A DNA stretch of 64,000 nt from JAYKJB01 sp035284745 [NCBI: Candidatus Sericytochromatia bacterium] (GTDB lineage Bacteria > Cyanobacteriota > Sericytochromatia > S15B-MN24): NCBI GenBank assembly GCA_035284745.1, contig JAYKIL010000008.1, positions 248,001 to 312,000 on the forward strand. The letters are read 5' to 3'. A model generated the notes under the pieces. The model was not told where the DNA came from. It made no database searches and was given only the letters and a program-made list of their open reading frames with translations. The translations under genes were made by a program, and so were the position numbers. Each line of letters starts with the position of its first letter. Within the stretch, counting starts at the first letter, position 1. Positions 1 through 8,767 of the stretch are shown here, in pieces.

Positions 1-492
1 GCTGTGAATTTGACGGACGGGCTCGATGGCCTTGCGGTCAGTACTGTCTCTTTGGCTGTTGTCGGCCTTGCTGCACTGCTGATCGCAATAAATTACCAAA
101 CTATGGCTCCTGCCCAGTCAGATACTCTGGTGTTTCTTGGTGCGCTGTTAGGGGGCTGCCTTGGTTTTCTCTGGTTCAATGCCTATCCTGCCTCGGTTTT
201 TATGGGTGATACCGGTTCATTGGGTCTGGGGGCGGCATTGGCGGGGGTCTCAATCATCAGTCATTTGGACCTCGCGCTGGCATTGGTGGGAGCCATATTC
301 GTCGTTGAAACGCTTTCAGTTATGGCTCAAGTGTCCTATTTTAAATGGACGAAAGGCAAGCGACTGCTGAAGATGAGTCCGTTGCACCATCATTTGGAGC
401 TCAGCGGATGGCAAGAGACCAAAGTGGTCGCACGTTTTTCCCTGGCGACCATCCTGTGTACGATAGGGGCCTTCGCACTGTTTGTACGTTAA
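1..492 (+). CDS. mraY: MraY, phospho-N-acetylmuramoyl-pentapeptide transferase (5' partial)
   Basis: The reading frame is open from base 1, so the N-terminus lies outside the window. MraY transfers phospho-MurNAc-pentapeptide to undecaprenyl phosphate, making lipid I in the inner membrane. The visible part opens with the family motif [10 protein letters not shown], carries the Mg-binding region [12 protein letters not shown], and has the C-terminal MSPLHHHLE histidine cluster followed by a last membrane helix. Several hydrophobic segments alternate with these loops, as expected for a polytopic enzyme. It is followed closely by murD and heads the visible part of the dcw cluster. Confidence 0.97.
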   Translation, partial: AVNLTDGLDGLAVSTVSLAVVGLAALLIAINYQTMAPAQSDTLVFLGALLGGCLGFLWFNAYPASVFMGDTGSLGLGAALAGVSIISHLDLALALVGAIFVVETLSVMAQVSYFKWTKGKRLLKMSPLHHHLELSGWQETKVVARFSLATILCTIGAFALFVR

Positions 493-541
493 GGTATTGA
501 TTGAATCTGGACTTGCCGAGAGAGATAGAAAGAGTCACTGC

Positions 542-1939
542 GTGGATTGGAACGACAAGACGGTAACGATACTGGGCCTGGGGCGGAGTGGCATTGCCTG
601 CGCGCGTGAACTGGCCGCAAAGGGGTGTCATCTCATCCTCAGCGACACGCGTGCCACCGCGGAGATCGCGCCCCTGGTAGCAGATATTGACGCGACAGAT
701 ATTCGCATTGAGGGCGGTGGTCACTCCAGTGCTTGCCTCGATGCGGATGTCATCGTTATTTCCCCCGGGGTGCCGATCGATCTCCCTATCGTGCAAGCTG
801 CATTGGCTGACGGCGTCCCCGTGCTGGGGGAAATGGAATTGGCGTATCTTTTGCGTCCTGAATTACCTTACATCGCCATCACGGGAACCAATGGCAAAAC
901 AACGACCACCACTTTGGTGGGTGCTTTACTCGAGTCCGCGGGCATCCAGTGCTTGGTGGGGGGAAATATTGGAACCCCACTCATTTCGATGTTGCGGGAT
1001 CCTGCCGAGATGATCGTTGCAGAAGTGAGTTCATTTCAACTGGAGACGGTGGAGACGTTTCGGCCAAAGGTTGCCGCATTCCTTAATTTTACCGATGACC
1101 ACTTGAATCGCCATGGCACCCGAGAGACGTATTGGCAGGCAAAAACACGCATTTTTAATGCTCAAACGTCAGACGATTGGGTCGTTCTGAACATGGACGA
1201 CCCCCACGTGGCGACCCTTTCTGGAACCCTGAACGCCCGGGAGTTTAATTTTTCATTGGAGCGTCCTCTAGGCAGGGGCGTTTACATTCAAAATGATTGG
1301 ATTGTGGTCGGGTCGGAACTGGGCGTGCTCCCCGTGATGCCTGTTTCAGAAATTCAACTCAGGGGTCAACACAATCTCCAAAATGTCCTTGCCGCCATCG
1401 CGATTGCAGGGGCTCTTGCGTTGAAGGTGGAACCCGTGCGGAATGCGGTGGGTCGTTTTGCCGGTGTGGAACACCGCATTGAGCCGGTCCGCACCGTGGC
1501 CGAGGTTCAATGGGTGAACGACAGTAAGGGGACTAACTATGCTTCCTCATGTCAGGCCATTGCGTCTTTTTCGGAGCCACTGGTTTTGATTGCGGGGGGG
1601 CGTGACAAAGGCGGGGCGATACAGGATTGGGTCGAAGCCATCCGAAAAAAAGTGCGTCACGTTGTGTTAATGGGGGAGGCTGCCCCATATTTCGAACGCG
1701 TTTTGAGACAGGCCGATTTTCCCGAACTCACCCCAGTAAAGACTCTGGAGGAGGCTGTTGCGCGCGCCAGACAAATCGCGCTGCCCGGCGAGGTGGTACT
1801 CTTCTCTCCGGCTTGCACCAGCTTTGACCTTTACAATAACTACGAGGAACGTGGTCGTGCATTCAAATCCCTTGTCGATGCCCTCGAGCCCAACGCCCCC
1901 GCCACGGCGGAGTCGTTCGCCGAAGGGGGCGCAAGTTGA
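542..1939 (+). CDS. murD: MurD, UDP-N-acetylmuramoylalanine--D-glutamate ligase
   Basis: Cytoplasmic Mur ligase that adds D-Glu to UDP-MurNAc-L-Ala. The N-terminal Rossmann-like part shows VTILGLGRSGIA. The central ATPase domain has the P-loop GTNGKTTTT, then NFTDDHLNRHG and HNLQNVLAA. The C-terminal domain has WVNDSKGTN and the FSPACTSFD end motif. I chose GTG 542, which gives a normal N-terminus (VDWNDKTVTILG) after a purine-rich stretch, over the in-frame TTG at 482 that would overlap mraY. Length of about 465 residues is typical. The end overlaps the start of ftsW, which suggests translational coupling. Confidence 0.96.
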   Translation: MDWNDKTVTILGLGRSGIACARELAAKGCHLILSDTRATAEIAPLVADIDATDIRIEGGGHSSACLDADVIVISPGVPIDLPIVQAALADGVPVLGEMELAYLLRPELPYIAITGTNGKTTTTTLVGALLESAGIQCLVGGNIGTPLISMLRDPAEMIVAEVSSFQLETVETFRPKVAAFLNFTDDHLNRHGTRETYWQAKTRIFNAQTSDDWVVLNMDDPHVATLSGTLNAREFNFSLERPLGRGVYIQNDWIVVGSELGVLPVMPVSEIQLRGQHNLQNVLAAIAIAGALALKVEPVRNAVGRFAGVEHRIEPVRTVAEVQWVNDSKGTNYASSCQAIASFSEPLVLIAGGRDKGGAIQDWVEAIRKKVRHVVLMGEAAPYFERVLRQADFPELTPVKTLEEAVARARQIALPGEVVLFSPACTSFDLYNNYEERGRAFKSLVDALEPNAPATAESFAEGGAS

Positions 1940-3071
1940 TATCAGTTTGCTGGTGGCTGTCACCCTGTTGCTGGCCTGGGGTCTTCTTTCGATATTGAGT
2001 GCGAGCGCCCCGGTTGCCGAAAATGAACTGCAGCACAGTTTGTATTATGTGCAACGGCAGGGCACGTGGGCCGTTTTTGGATTTGTGGCGTTGCTCTGCG
2101 GGACCTTTTTTAAGCTGTCGTGGATGCGCGGGCTTGCTCGTTTTGGGTTAATTTTGACCGCTGTCCTGTTGCTCTCGACCCATATTCCTGGGCTTGGGGT
2201 GACTGAACTCGGTTCGAGCCGTTGGCTTCGCTTCGGCCCCATCTCGGTACAGCCCTCTGAGATTGCAAAGGTATCGCTTGCTTTTTATCTTGCAGATCTT
2301 CTGGCGCGGCGATGGAACACCGGCTGGACCATCAGAGCCCTGAGGCAGGTGTTTGTTCCTGTCGCGGGGATTCTGGGCCTGGTCCTCCTTCAGCCGGATC
2401 TGGGAACGACCATTGTATTGGCGCTGTCAGTTTTTATTTTGCTCTTTTGCAGCGGTGTCAGCGCTACATGGCTGCTTTCGACGGCAGGAATGGCAGGGGT
2501 GGGTGTGCTATATCTCAGCTGGATAACACCGTACCAGAAACAACGCTGGCAGGGGTTTCTCGACCCCTGGGCCGATCCGCAAGGGGTTGGATATCAACTG
2601 GTTCAATCCCTGATGGCGATTGGCTCTGGCGGTGTGTTCGGACAAGGCTGGGGTCAAAGTAAACAAAAGCTTTTTTACCTTCCGATTCAATATTCTGATT
2701 TCATTTTCGCCGTGATGGCCGAAGAGTTGGGGCTGATTGGCGGTGGGGCCTTGCTTTTGCTCTTTCTTTTCCTCGCTTGGCGAGGTATCTCAATTTCCCT
2801 GCAAGCCCGCGATCCTTTTGCCTCTCTTTTGGGAATCGGATTGACTGCTATCATTGTCGCCCAGGCCTTCATCAATATCGGTGTTGTGACAGCAAGCCTT
2901 CCCACGACAGGTATCCCGCTCCCTTTTATGAGCTTTGGGGGCACCTCCCTGACGGTCACAATGTTCGCTGTCGGCGTGTTACTCAATATCAGTCGTAACA
3001 ATGCACGAAATACCTGGTTGGAGGCCCAAGACCAAGAGAACGGCGATGCCCGGGATGGCTTGACGGCCTAG
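1878..3071 (+). CDS. ftsW: FtsW, SEDS-family peptidoglycan glycosyltransferase
   Basis: Division-specific SEDS polymerase that works with a class B penicillin-binding protein at the septum. About ten hydrophobic helices are visible, beginning with LLVAVTLLLAWGLLSILSAS. Family signatures include GSSRWLRFGPISVQPSEIAK and, near the C-terminus, PTTGIPLPFMSFGGTS. The start is uncertain. ATG 1878 lies inside the murD end and lacks an obvious ribosome site, while TTG 1947 follows a GAAGGGGG tract but would remove most of the cytoplasmic N-terminus. Position between murD and murG is the classic dcw order. The paralogue RodA is less likely in this context. Confidence 0.94.
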   Translation: MPSSPTPPPRRSRSPKGAQVDISLLVAVTLLLAWGLLSILSASAPVAENELQHSLYYVQRQGTWAVFGFVALLCGTFFKLSWMRGLARFGLILTAVLLLSTHIPGLGVTELGSSRWLRFGPISVQPSEIAKVSLAFYLADLLARRWNTGWTIRALRQVFVPVAGILGLVLLQPDLGTTIVLALSVFILLFCSGVSATWLLSTAGMAGVGVLYLSWITPYQKQRWQGFLDPWADPQGVGYQLVQSLMAIGSGGVFGQGWGQSKQKLFYLPIQYSDFIFAVMAEELGLIGGGALLLLFLFLAWRGISISLQARDPFASLLGIGLTAIIVAQAFINIGVVTASLPTTGIPLPFMSFGGTSLTVTMFAVGVLLNISRNNARNTWLEAQDQENGDARDGLTA

Positions 3072-3109
3072 TTTTAAAGAATCAATACCGAGGGGGCATA
3101 GAGCGGTTT

Positions 3110-4216
3110 GTGAGCGACATCATTCTAACAGGGGGCGGCACTGGGGGGCACGTTTATCCGGCCTTGGCAGTGGCCCATTCAATCAACGTGCAATCACCTG
3201 GGGCATCCATTCTTTTCGTAGGGACGCCGGATCGTCTAGAGGCCCGAGTCGTCCCCGAGGCCGGCTTTCGATTTTTCCCCATTTCCTCTCGGGGCTTTAC
3301 CGGAGGCCCCAGAGAGGTCCTTCGAACGCTGGTCTCGCTGTTTTCGGCATACCGAAAGGCAAGAGAACTGCTCCTTCGAGAACGGCCCTATGTTGTTCTG
3401 GGAACGGGAGGCTATGTCAGCGCGCCGGTCCTCTTGGCCGCGCGTGGTTTGGGGATTCCATTTTTTCTTCACGAACAAAATGTCGTTCCTGGAAAAGTGA
3501 ATCGCGTGCTAGGGCATTGGGCTCGGCGTGTCTACACCTCTCTTCCGGGCAGCGAAAAATATTTACCCAAAGGGAAAGTCACGCTCATCGGTAATCCGGT
3601 GCGTAAATCAGCATCCTGCGATTCACCCCGAACGGCCAAAGGGAAGTTAGGATTTCCATTGGATGCACCGCTTTTGCTTGTGACGGGTGGCTCACAAGGA
3701 GCCCGACGCATCAATGAGGCGGTGGCCGGTCTTCTGGGTGAACTTTTGGAAAAAACGAATTGGTCCGTTTGTCTGATTTGCGGGCCCGCTCAATTTGAAT
3801 CAACGCATCGACTGGTGCACCAATACCTCGGTGAGAGACTTCAGTTGCACGCATATTTTGACCAAATGCCGACCGCCTTGTTCGCGTGCGATCTCGCCAT
3901 TGCGCGCGCGGGGGCAACAACTCTGGCTGAGTTGACCACCTTTGGCAAGCCAATGGTGTTGGTACCTTACCCTTATGCCGGCGGCCACCAAAAATTTAAT
4001 GCAGCCGCCGTGACGGCGGCGGGGGCGGGAATATGTTTGACAGACGAAGACTGTTCTGTGGAAAACCTCGCAAAAGTACTGGTTCCGCTGCTCTCCGACT
4101 CTGAAAAGCTGATTAAGATGGCAGCAAACAGCATGGCTTTTGGCCGACCCAATGCCGCGGAAGAACTGGCAAGAGAAGTACTTCAGTGCTTGAAATCAGT
4201 CCAGGAGGGACGATGA
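3110..4216 (+). CDS. murG: MurG, UDP-GlcNAc:lipid I N-acetylglucosaminyltransferase
   Basis: GT28 glycosyltransferase at the inner face of the membrane that converts lipid I to lipid II. The N-terminus has the glycine-rich loop GGGTGGHVYPALA, followed by HEQNVVPGKVNR. The C-terminal domain shows VTGGSQGARRIN and the donor-site region ARAGATTLAELTTFGKPM with PYPYAGGHQ. Starts at GTG 3110, preceded by a GAGGGGG ribosome site. Length of 368 residues is normal. A gap of 188 bases separates it from murC, the largest gap in the cluster. I see no gene and no convincing promoter in that gap. Confidence 0.97.
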   Translation: MSDIILTGGGTGGHVYPALAVAHSINVQSPGASILFVGTPDRLEARVVPEAGFRFFPISSRGFTGGPREVLRTLVSLFSAYRKARELLLRERPYVVLGTGGYVSAPVLLAARGLGIPFFLHEQNVVPGKVNRVLGHWARRVYTSLPGSEKYLPKGKVTLIGNPVRKSASCDSPRTAKGKLGFPLDAPLLLVTGGSQGARRINEAVAGLLGELLEKTNWSVCLICGPAQFESTHRLVHQYLGERLQLHAYFDQMPTALFACDLAIARAGATTLAELTTFGKPMVLVPYPYAGGHQKFNAAAVTAAGAGICLTDEDCSVENLAKVLVPLLSDSEKLIKMAANSMAFGRPNAAEELAREVLQCLKSVQEGR

Positions 4217-4404
4217 GTGACTGTCTGTGCAGCCTGGCTAGGCCGTGTTCTATCAGGTATTCTGTTTCATGTCAGTTATCTGGCATATTCCGCAGCCCGC
4301 TCGCACACGTGACGGCCGTGGCGGGTGACGCGAAACACGACTGGATGCCGTAAAGCCGGTCATAATGGATTGTTCCCAGCCCCACAAGTAAGGATTCCGC
4401 TCCC

Positions 4405-5784
4405 GTGAAATGTCCGCAAAATTTACACTTCATTGGTATCGGTGGCGCGGGGATGAGTGCGGTGGCTTATGTCTGCCATCACGAGGGAATGCGAGTCAGT
4501 GGCACAGATGCTCATGCCTCGCCCGCCGTTCGGCGCCTCCAAGGGCTTGGTTTACCGGTTGAGATCGGTCATCACGCGGCACACGTTCCGTTAGAGGCGC
4601 AGGCCATTGTGGTGTCCACGGCGGTCCCACGTGATAACCCGGAAATCGTCGAGGCTGAGCGCCGCGGGTTACCTGTCATGCATCGCTCGGAGGTTCTTGG
4701 CGCGTTAATGGCACAGAAAGACAGTTTCGCCGTCACGGGGACCCACGGAAAAACGACAACGAGCGGGATGTTGTCATCCATCCTCATTGAAGCCGGAAAA
4801 GACCCCTCCGTGTTGCTTGGGGGTGACCTGCCGAGCATGGGCGGAAATGCGCGTGCCGGCAAGGGGCCCCACTTGGTTGCAGAAGCGGATGAGAGCGATA
4901 AGTCTCTGGTCAATCTCTGCGCAAGAATTGTTATCGTGACCAACCTCGAAGGGGACCATTTAGAGCATTATCGCGATCTTGACGAGATTATCGATGTCGT
5001 AGCGAAATTTATTAACGCATTGCCGCAGGGGTCCTCGGTCGTGGCCTGTATTGATGACGCAGGGGTGAAAAAGCTTCTCGCAAACGTCAGGGTTCCCGTC
5101 GTCACTTATGGCCTGTCAGATTCTGCAGACTATTCGATTGATGCGATCGAATTAAAAGCGACGGGTTCCACGTTCCAGGTCCGTGGCTGCGAGATAAATT
5201 TACAGGTCTCAGGGCAGCACAACGTATTGAACGCAACGGCAGCCCTCGCGGCGGCCGATCTTGCAGGCGTTGCTCCCCAAGAGTCTCGTCTTGGTCTCTT
5301 CAGCTTCACGGGAGTGAAGCGGCGTTTTCAGACCGTGGGGCAGGTGGCTGGAGTCACCGTCGTCGATGACTATGCTCACCATCCCTCGGAGGTAAAGGCC
5401 ACCTTGGCGGCTGCGCGCCTCCTGGGGCGGCCTATTCGTGCCGTTTTTCAGCCCCATCGACACTCCAGGCTGCAGGCCCTCATTGGTGAATTTGCGACCT
5501 CGTTTTCTGGCGTCTCTAGCCTGACCGTTTTGAGTACCTATTCTGCAGGGGAAGCCCCTCGGGGTGTTGATGCAGGCGCGTTGGTCGACCTCGTACGATC
5601 GATCGATCCAACGTTTCCGGTGAATTACTGCCCCCAGATGTCGCAGGCCATCGAATATTTGTTAGAGTCCGTCGCGCCAGGCGATCTGGTTCTGCTGCTT
5701 GGAGCGGGCGATGTTTATTTGGTCGCTCAACCCCTTCTTGGCGCGCTGGAGAGTCGCTTCAATCCTGCCGCGCAGTCGGCCTAG
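4405..5784 (+). CDS. murC: MurC, UDP-N-acetylmuramate--L-alanine ligase
   Basis: Cytoplasmic Mur ligase that adds L-Ala to UDP-MurNAc, the first peptide-stem step. The N-terminal nucleotide-binding motif HFIGIGGAGMSA is followed by the ATP loop GTHGKTTTSG at about residue 113, EADESDKS, HNVLNATAALAAA and the C-terminal VVDDYAHHPSEV. GTG 4405 follows AAGTAAGGA at good spacing. At 459 residues it is full length. No D-Ala-D-Ala ligase gene follows murB, unlike in several other dcw clusters. Confidence 0.97.
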   Translation: MKCPQNLHFIGIGGAGMSAVAYVCHHEGMRVSGTDAHASPAVRRLQGLGLPVEIGHHAAHVPLEAQAIVVSTAVPRDNPEIVEAERRGLPVMHRSEVLGALMAQKDSFAVTGTHGKTTTSGMLSSILIEAGKDPSVLLGGDLPSMGGNARAGKGPHLVAEADESDKSLVNLCARIVIVTNLEGDHLEHYRDLDEIIDVVAKFINALPQGSSVVACIDDAGVKKLLANVRVPVVTYGLSDSADYSIDAIELKATGSTFQVRGCEINLQVSGQHNVLNATAALAAADLAGVAPQESRLGLFSFTGVKRRFQTVGQVAGVTVVDDYAHHPSEVKATLAAARLLGRPIRAVFQPHRHSRLQALIGEFATSFSGVSSLTVLSTYSAGEAPRGVDAGALVDLVRSIDPTFPVNYCPQMSQAIEYLLESVAPGDLVLLLGAGDVYLVAQPLLGALESRFNPAAQSA

Positions 5785-5815
5785 TTTGGGTGCCTGCTGA
5801 TTGAAAGGCGCTGGT

Positions 5816-6724
5816 GTGTCCATACCTGCAGATATCCAACACAACGTGAATTTGGCCCCCTACACGACGTGGCAGGTCGGTGGTGCAGCCCAGTATTTTC
5901 TCGAACCGAAAAACAAAGAGGTGCTGCGCGAGGCGTTTTGTTGGGCCCTTGAGAACAAGGTTAATTGGTACGTCATGGGGCGGGGGAGTAACCTGCTGGT
6001 TTCCGATGAGGGTTTTCGTGGCTTGGTGATCCGGCTGGGGGCAGCGTTTAGTCAGATCGCGATAGAGCCCGACGGGGATAATGCTCGAATCCGTGCCCAG
6101 GCGGGGCTCCCCTGCGCTCAGTTCGTCGTGAAGACAAACCAGGCGGGCTTTGGCGGCCTTGAACCACTGGTCGGTGTTCCAGGCAGTATCGGGGGCGCCG
6201 TTGCAATGAATGCGGGGGCTCACGGAGTTTCAGTCTCCGATTTGATGCTCGAAGGCACAGTTCTTCTGCCTTCCGGCGAAATGGTTGTGTGGGACAGGGA
6301 GGAATTTGGCTTTTCATATCGCCACAGTCGATTGCAGGGCCTCGGAGGGGTTTTTATCGAAGGCGTATGGCACTTGCCACGCGTCGAGGTGCCTTCAGCG
6401 AAAGAACGTGTGCGCGAACTTCAGCGCTGGCGACACGAAAAACAGCCCACTAATTTTCCCTCGGGCGGCAGCACCTTTCGCAATCCTGATGGGGGTCACC
6501 CCAGCGCCGGCTCATTGATTGAGTCCGTGGGGGGAAAGGGGCTTCGAGAAGGCAATGCACAGGTCTCCGAGAAGCACGCGAACTTTATCGTGAATTGTGG
6601 AGGCGCCAAGGCGGTAGAGATTAATGCCCTGATCGTGACTTTGCAGCAGCGGGTGTATGATACATACGGAGTGAGGCTTGTGCCCGAAGTCATGGGTTTA
6701 GGAATGCAAGTTGGCGAACTTTGA
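5816..6724 (+). CDS. murB: MurB, UDP-N-acetylenolpyruvoylglucosamine reductase
   Basis: FAD-dependent reductase that forms UDP-MurNAc. FAD-binding signatures are visible: NTTW-like YTTWQVGGAAQY, GRGSNLLVSDEGFRG and GGLEPLVGVPGSIGGAVAMNAGAHG. The catalytic Ser region SGGSTFRNPDG and the C-terminal HANFIVN are also present. GTG 5816 has GAAAGG seven bases upstream and is preferred to TTG 5801. About 302 residues, the short type-II form. The end overlaps the start of ftsQ by 14 bases. Confidence 0.96.
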   Translation: MSIPADIQHNVNLAPYTTWQVGGAAQYFLEPKNKEVLREAFCWALENKVNWYVMGRGSNLLVSDEGFRGLVIRLGAAFSQIAIEPDGDNARIRAQAGLPCAQFVVKTNQAGFGGLEPLVGVPGSIGGAVAMNAGAHGVSVSDLMLEGTVLLPSGEMVVWDREEFGFSYRHSRLQGLGGVFIEGVWHLPRVEVPSAKERVRELQRWRHEKQPTNFPSGGSTFRNPDGGHPSAGSLIESVGGKGLREGNAQVSEKHANFIVNCGGAKAVEINALIVTLQQRVYDTYGVRLVPEVMGLGMQVGEL

Positions 6725-7649
6725 CCCCTCACGGCGTGCAGGTGACCGCAGGCTTCGCTCAGGCGAAGGGCCCCCAGCAAATGCCGAATTAGGAGCGATT
6801 GCGGAAAAGCCCTCCATTCGTCCTGCATTGGCAAGACGCCGGTCTCGCAGGGGGACCCGTCGGCGGCGTGCTCTTCTGAGGCGTTTGGTTGCCGTGTTTG
6901 CGCTGGCCGCTATCGGGTTCCTGTGGTTGGGGTCTTTTTGGCGATGGGAAGGCCTGATGACGGTGACAGGAAATCGCCTTGTGAGCCGGCAGGAAATTTT
7001 CTCTCGGCTCTTCATCCCCCAGAATAGGCCACTGTATTCTCTGAACCCGCGAACTATCTCTGCCCAATTGTCTGCGCTTCCTCCCATTGAAGAGGTGGTC
7101 ATCCAGCGCTGGCTCTTTCCGCCGCGGCTTGATGTGACAATTGTCGAACGAGATGCGTTTGTGGCCGTCGTGAATTCCTCTCAAGATATGACAGCACGTT
7201 GGATTGACCGCGCGGGGGTAGTGTTTCAAGCTCCCGTTGCCCGGATGACACCACGATTTTCTGTTCAAGTCTGGACCAACGCGCAGCCAGGAGAAAGAAT
7301 CCCGCCGAAGTTACAGGCCCACCTGCTTGAATTACTTGCAATTTGGCCCAAAGGGCTGACTGGACGAATTGACCTACGTAACGAGAAGGATATCTTTCTG
7401 AGTTACAGCAATTGGCCGGTGCGGCTTGGGGCCCCAGAGGAGGCCACCTTAAAGGTGGCCATCCTGCAAGAGCTCATACCCCTCGCCGAGCCTTATCGGG
7501 AGCGCCTCAAGTACATCAACCTTCGCTTTCCCCTGAATCCCACCCTGGTTTTAAAATCAGGGGACGAGGTGAAGGTTGAGAAGGACAGTGAGAGCCCTCG
7601 GGTGTCTCCGTCGGTGAAACCTTCTGAAAAGTCTCCTCAGGCCCGTTGA
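6711..7649 (+). CDS. ftsQ: FtsQ/DivIB-like division protein with POTRA domain
   Basis: Bitopic divisome protein. The first 55 residues are very basic and Arg-rich. One membrane helix follows (about residues 57-77), then a POTRA domain opening with VTGNRLVSRQEIF and a FtsQ-type beta region with VERDAFVAVV. The only plausible start is TTG 6711 inside the end of murB. The C-terminal tail is charged and disordered. Its position between murB and the DUF881 gene matches DivIB in Bacillus-type clusters. Overall identity to any FtsQ is clearly low, as is usual for the family. Confidence 0.88.
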   Translation: MANFDPSRRAGDRRLRSGEGPPANAELGAIAEKPSIRPALARRRSRRGTRRRRALLRRLVAVFALAAIGFLWLGSFWRWEGLMTVTGNRLVSRQEIFSRLFIPQNRPLYSLNPRTISAQLSALPPIEEVVIQRWLFPPRLDVTIVERDAFVAVVNSSQDMTARWIDRAGVVFQAPVARMTPRFSVQVWTNAQPGERIPPKLQAHLLELLAIWPKGLTGRIDLRNEKDIFLSYSNWPVRLGAPEEATLKVAILQELIPLAEPYRERLKYINLRFPLNPTLVLKSGDEVKVEKDSESPRVSPSVKPSEKSPQAR

Positions 7650-8347
7650 AAGTTGGACCGTTTGTGCAGAATTGGATTGTCCCTGTAACGCTTATTGCTG
7701 GTCTTTCGGGTACTTTGATTGTCGCGCAAATAAAGACCCAGGCCGCCTACCGAGACGACCTCCCCAGTCGACGTGTTGAAGAACTGGTATTAATGCTCAA
7801 GGATGCCGAGGCCGAGAACAGTCGATTGCAGGCCCAGGTGGAAAGCTTGCGAGAGGGCATTAAGGAGGCAGGGAAGCCGGTCCAAGCGGCCAAATTGGTC
7901 GCGGCCCGAGAGTTGGCTCTCACGGGTACGGGCATCGAAATTGAGATTTCGGACAGTGCAAAACCCCTTGGCAAGGGGGAAAACCCCAATATCGCAATTG
8001 TTCACAATGAAGACCTGCTAAAAATTATCAACGAACTTCGAGCCAGTGGAGCGGAGGCCCTTTCAATTAACGATCAACGTCTCATTGAAATGTCTGAAAT
8101 CAGCTGCGCCGGTCCCACCATATTGGTGAACAAGTCCCGACTGGCACCCCCTTTTGTCATCAGAGCGATTGGAGATGCCACAACAATGTTGGCGGCGTTA
8201 CAATTACGAGGCGGAGTGGTCGAATACTTGCAATTCTATGGGATCCAAGTTACGATTTCCAAGAAATCCGATATCCAAGTCCCTATGTACGTTGGCGGCG
8301 CTTCATATCAGTATGCGCGTCCGCTCTCATCCAGAAAAGCGACATGA
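7646..8347 (+). CDS. DUF881 (YlxW/YlxX-like) membrane-anchored protein
   Basis: An N-terminal membrane anchor (about residues 10-28) is followed by a coiled-coil stretch (about residues 40-75) and a DUF881 domain. The domain shows LTGTGIEIEISDS, INDLRASGAEALSIN-type spacing and the terminal PPFVIRAIGDA...LQLRGGVVEYL pattern. In Bacillus, DUF881 genes sit between divIB and sbp, the same place as here. Function in division is inferred only from location. The TTG start overlaps the ftsQ stop codon as TTGA, a sign of coupled translation. Confidence 0.85.
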   Translation: MKVGPFVQNWIVPVTLIAGLSGTLIVAQIKTQAAYRDDLPSRRVEELVLMLKDAEAENSRLQAQVESLREGIKEAGKPVQAAKLVAARELALTGTGIEIEISDSAKPLGKGENPNIAIVHNEDLLKIINELRASGAEALSINDQRLIEMSEISCAGPTILVNKSRLAPPFVIRAIGDATTMLAALQLRGGVVEYLQFYGIQVTISKKSDIQVPMYVGGASYQYARPLSSRKAT

Positions 8348-8697
8348 CAAGCGCGGTGGTGCTACCTTTACTTGGTCTCGTTGCGGGAATTGGGTTAGGG
8401 GTAGTGGCGCCAGTAAGCATTCCGCATTCCTTGGCAAAATATACGGCGGTTGCAATACTCGCGGCATTGGACACTGGTTTAGGGGGGATCAGGGCAGGCC
8501 TTGAAGACAGGTTCGACCTTACGTCATTCGTGAGCGGATTTACCTTCAACTCTTTGCTCGCCGCCGCCCTCACCTACTTGGGCGATATGCTGGGGATCGA
8601 TCTGTATCTTGCTGCTGTAGTTGTGTTCGGCGTCAGGTTGTTCGATAATTCCGCAGTGGTTCGCCGGTTGGTAGTCAATCGATTTTGGTCACAATGA
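8344..8697 (+). CDS. sbp: Sbp-like small basic membrane protein (DUF1290)
   Basis: A protein of 117 residues, mostly hydrophobic, with three predicted membrane segments. The recognisable DUF1290 core reads IPHSLAKYTAVAILAALDTGLGGIRA over about residues 25-50, and a second signature is FVSGFTFNSLLAA. In Firmicutes and Actinobacteria this family accompanies DUF881 next to ftsZ. Its ATG overlaps the upstream stop as ATGA. The exact function of the family is unknown. Confidence 0.88.
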   Translation: MTSAVVLPLLGLVAGIGLGVVAPVSIPHSLAKYTAVAILAALDTGLGGIRAGLEDRFDLTSFVSGFTFNSLLAAALTYLGDMLGIDLYLAAVVVFGVRLFDNSAVVRRLVVNRFWSQ

Positions 8698-8767
8698 CAT
8701 CAAAATAAGGAAGGGGGATGTCGGCTTCCGCCCAATGTAAAGCACTGGGGCGTCCCGACTGAACGCG

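Noticed and set aside
4217-4404. Possible small gene or promoter between murG and murC
   Set aside because: No frame with a ribosome site, and the CATAAT near 4362 has no matching -35 element.
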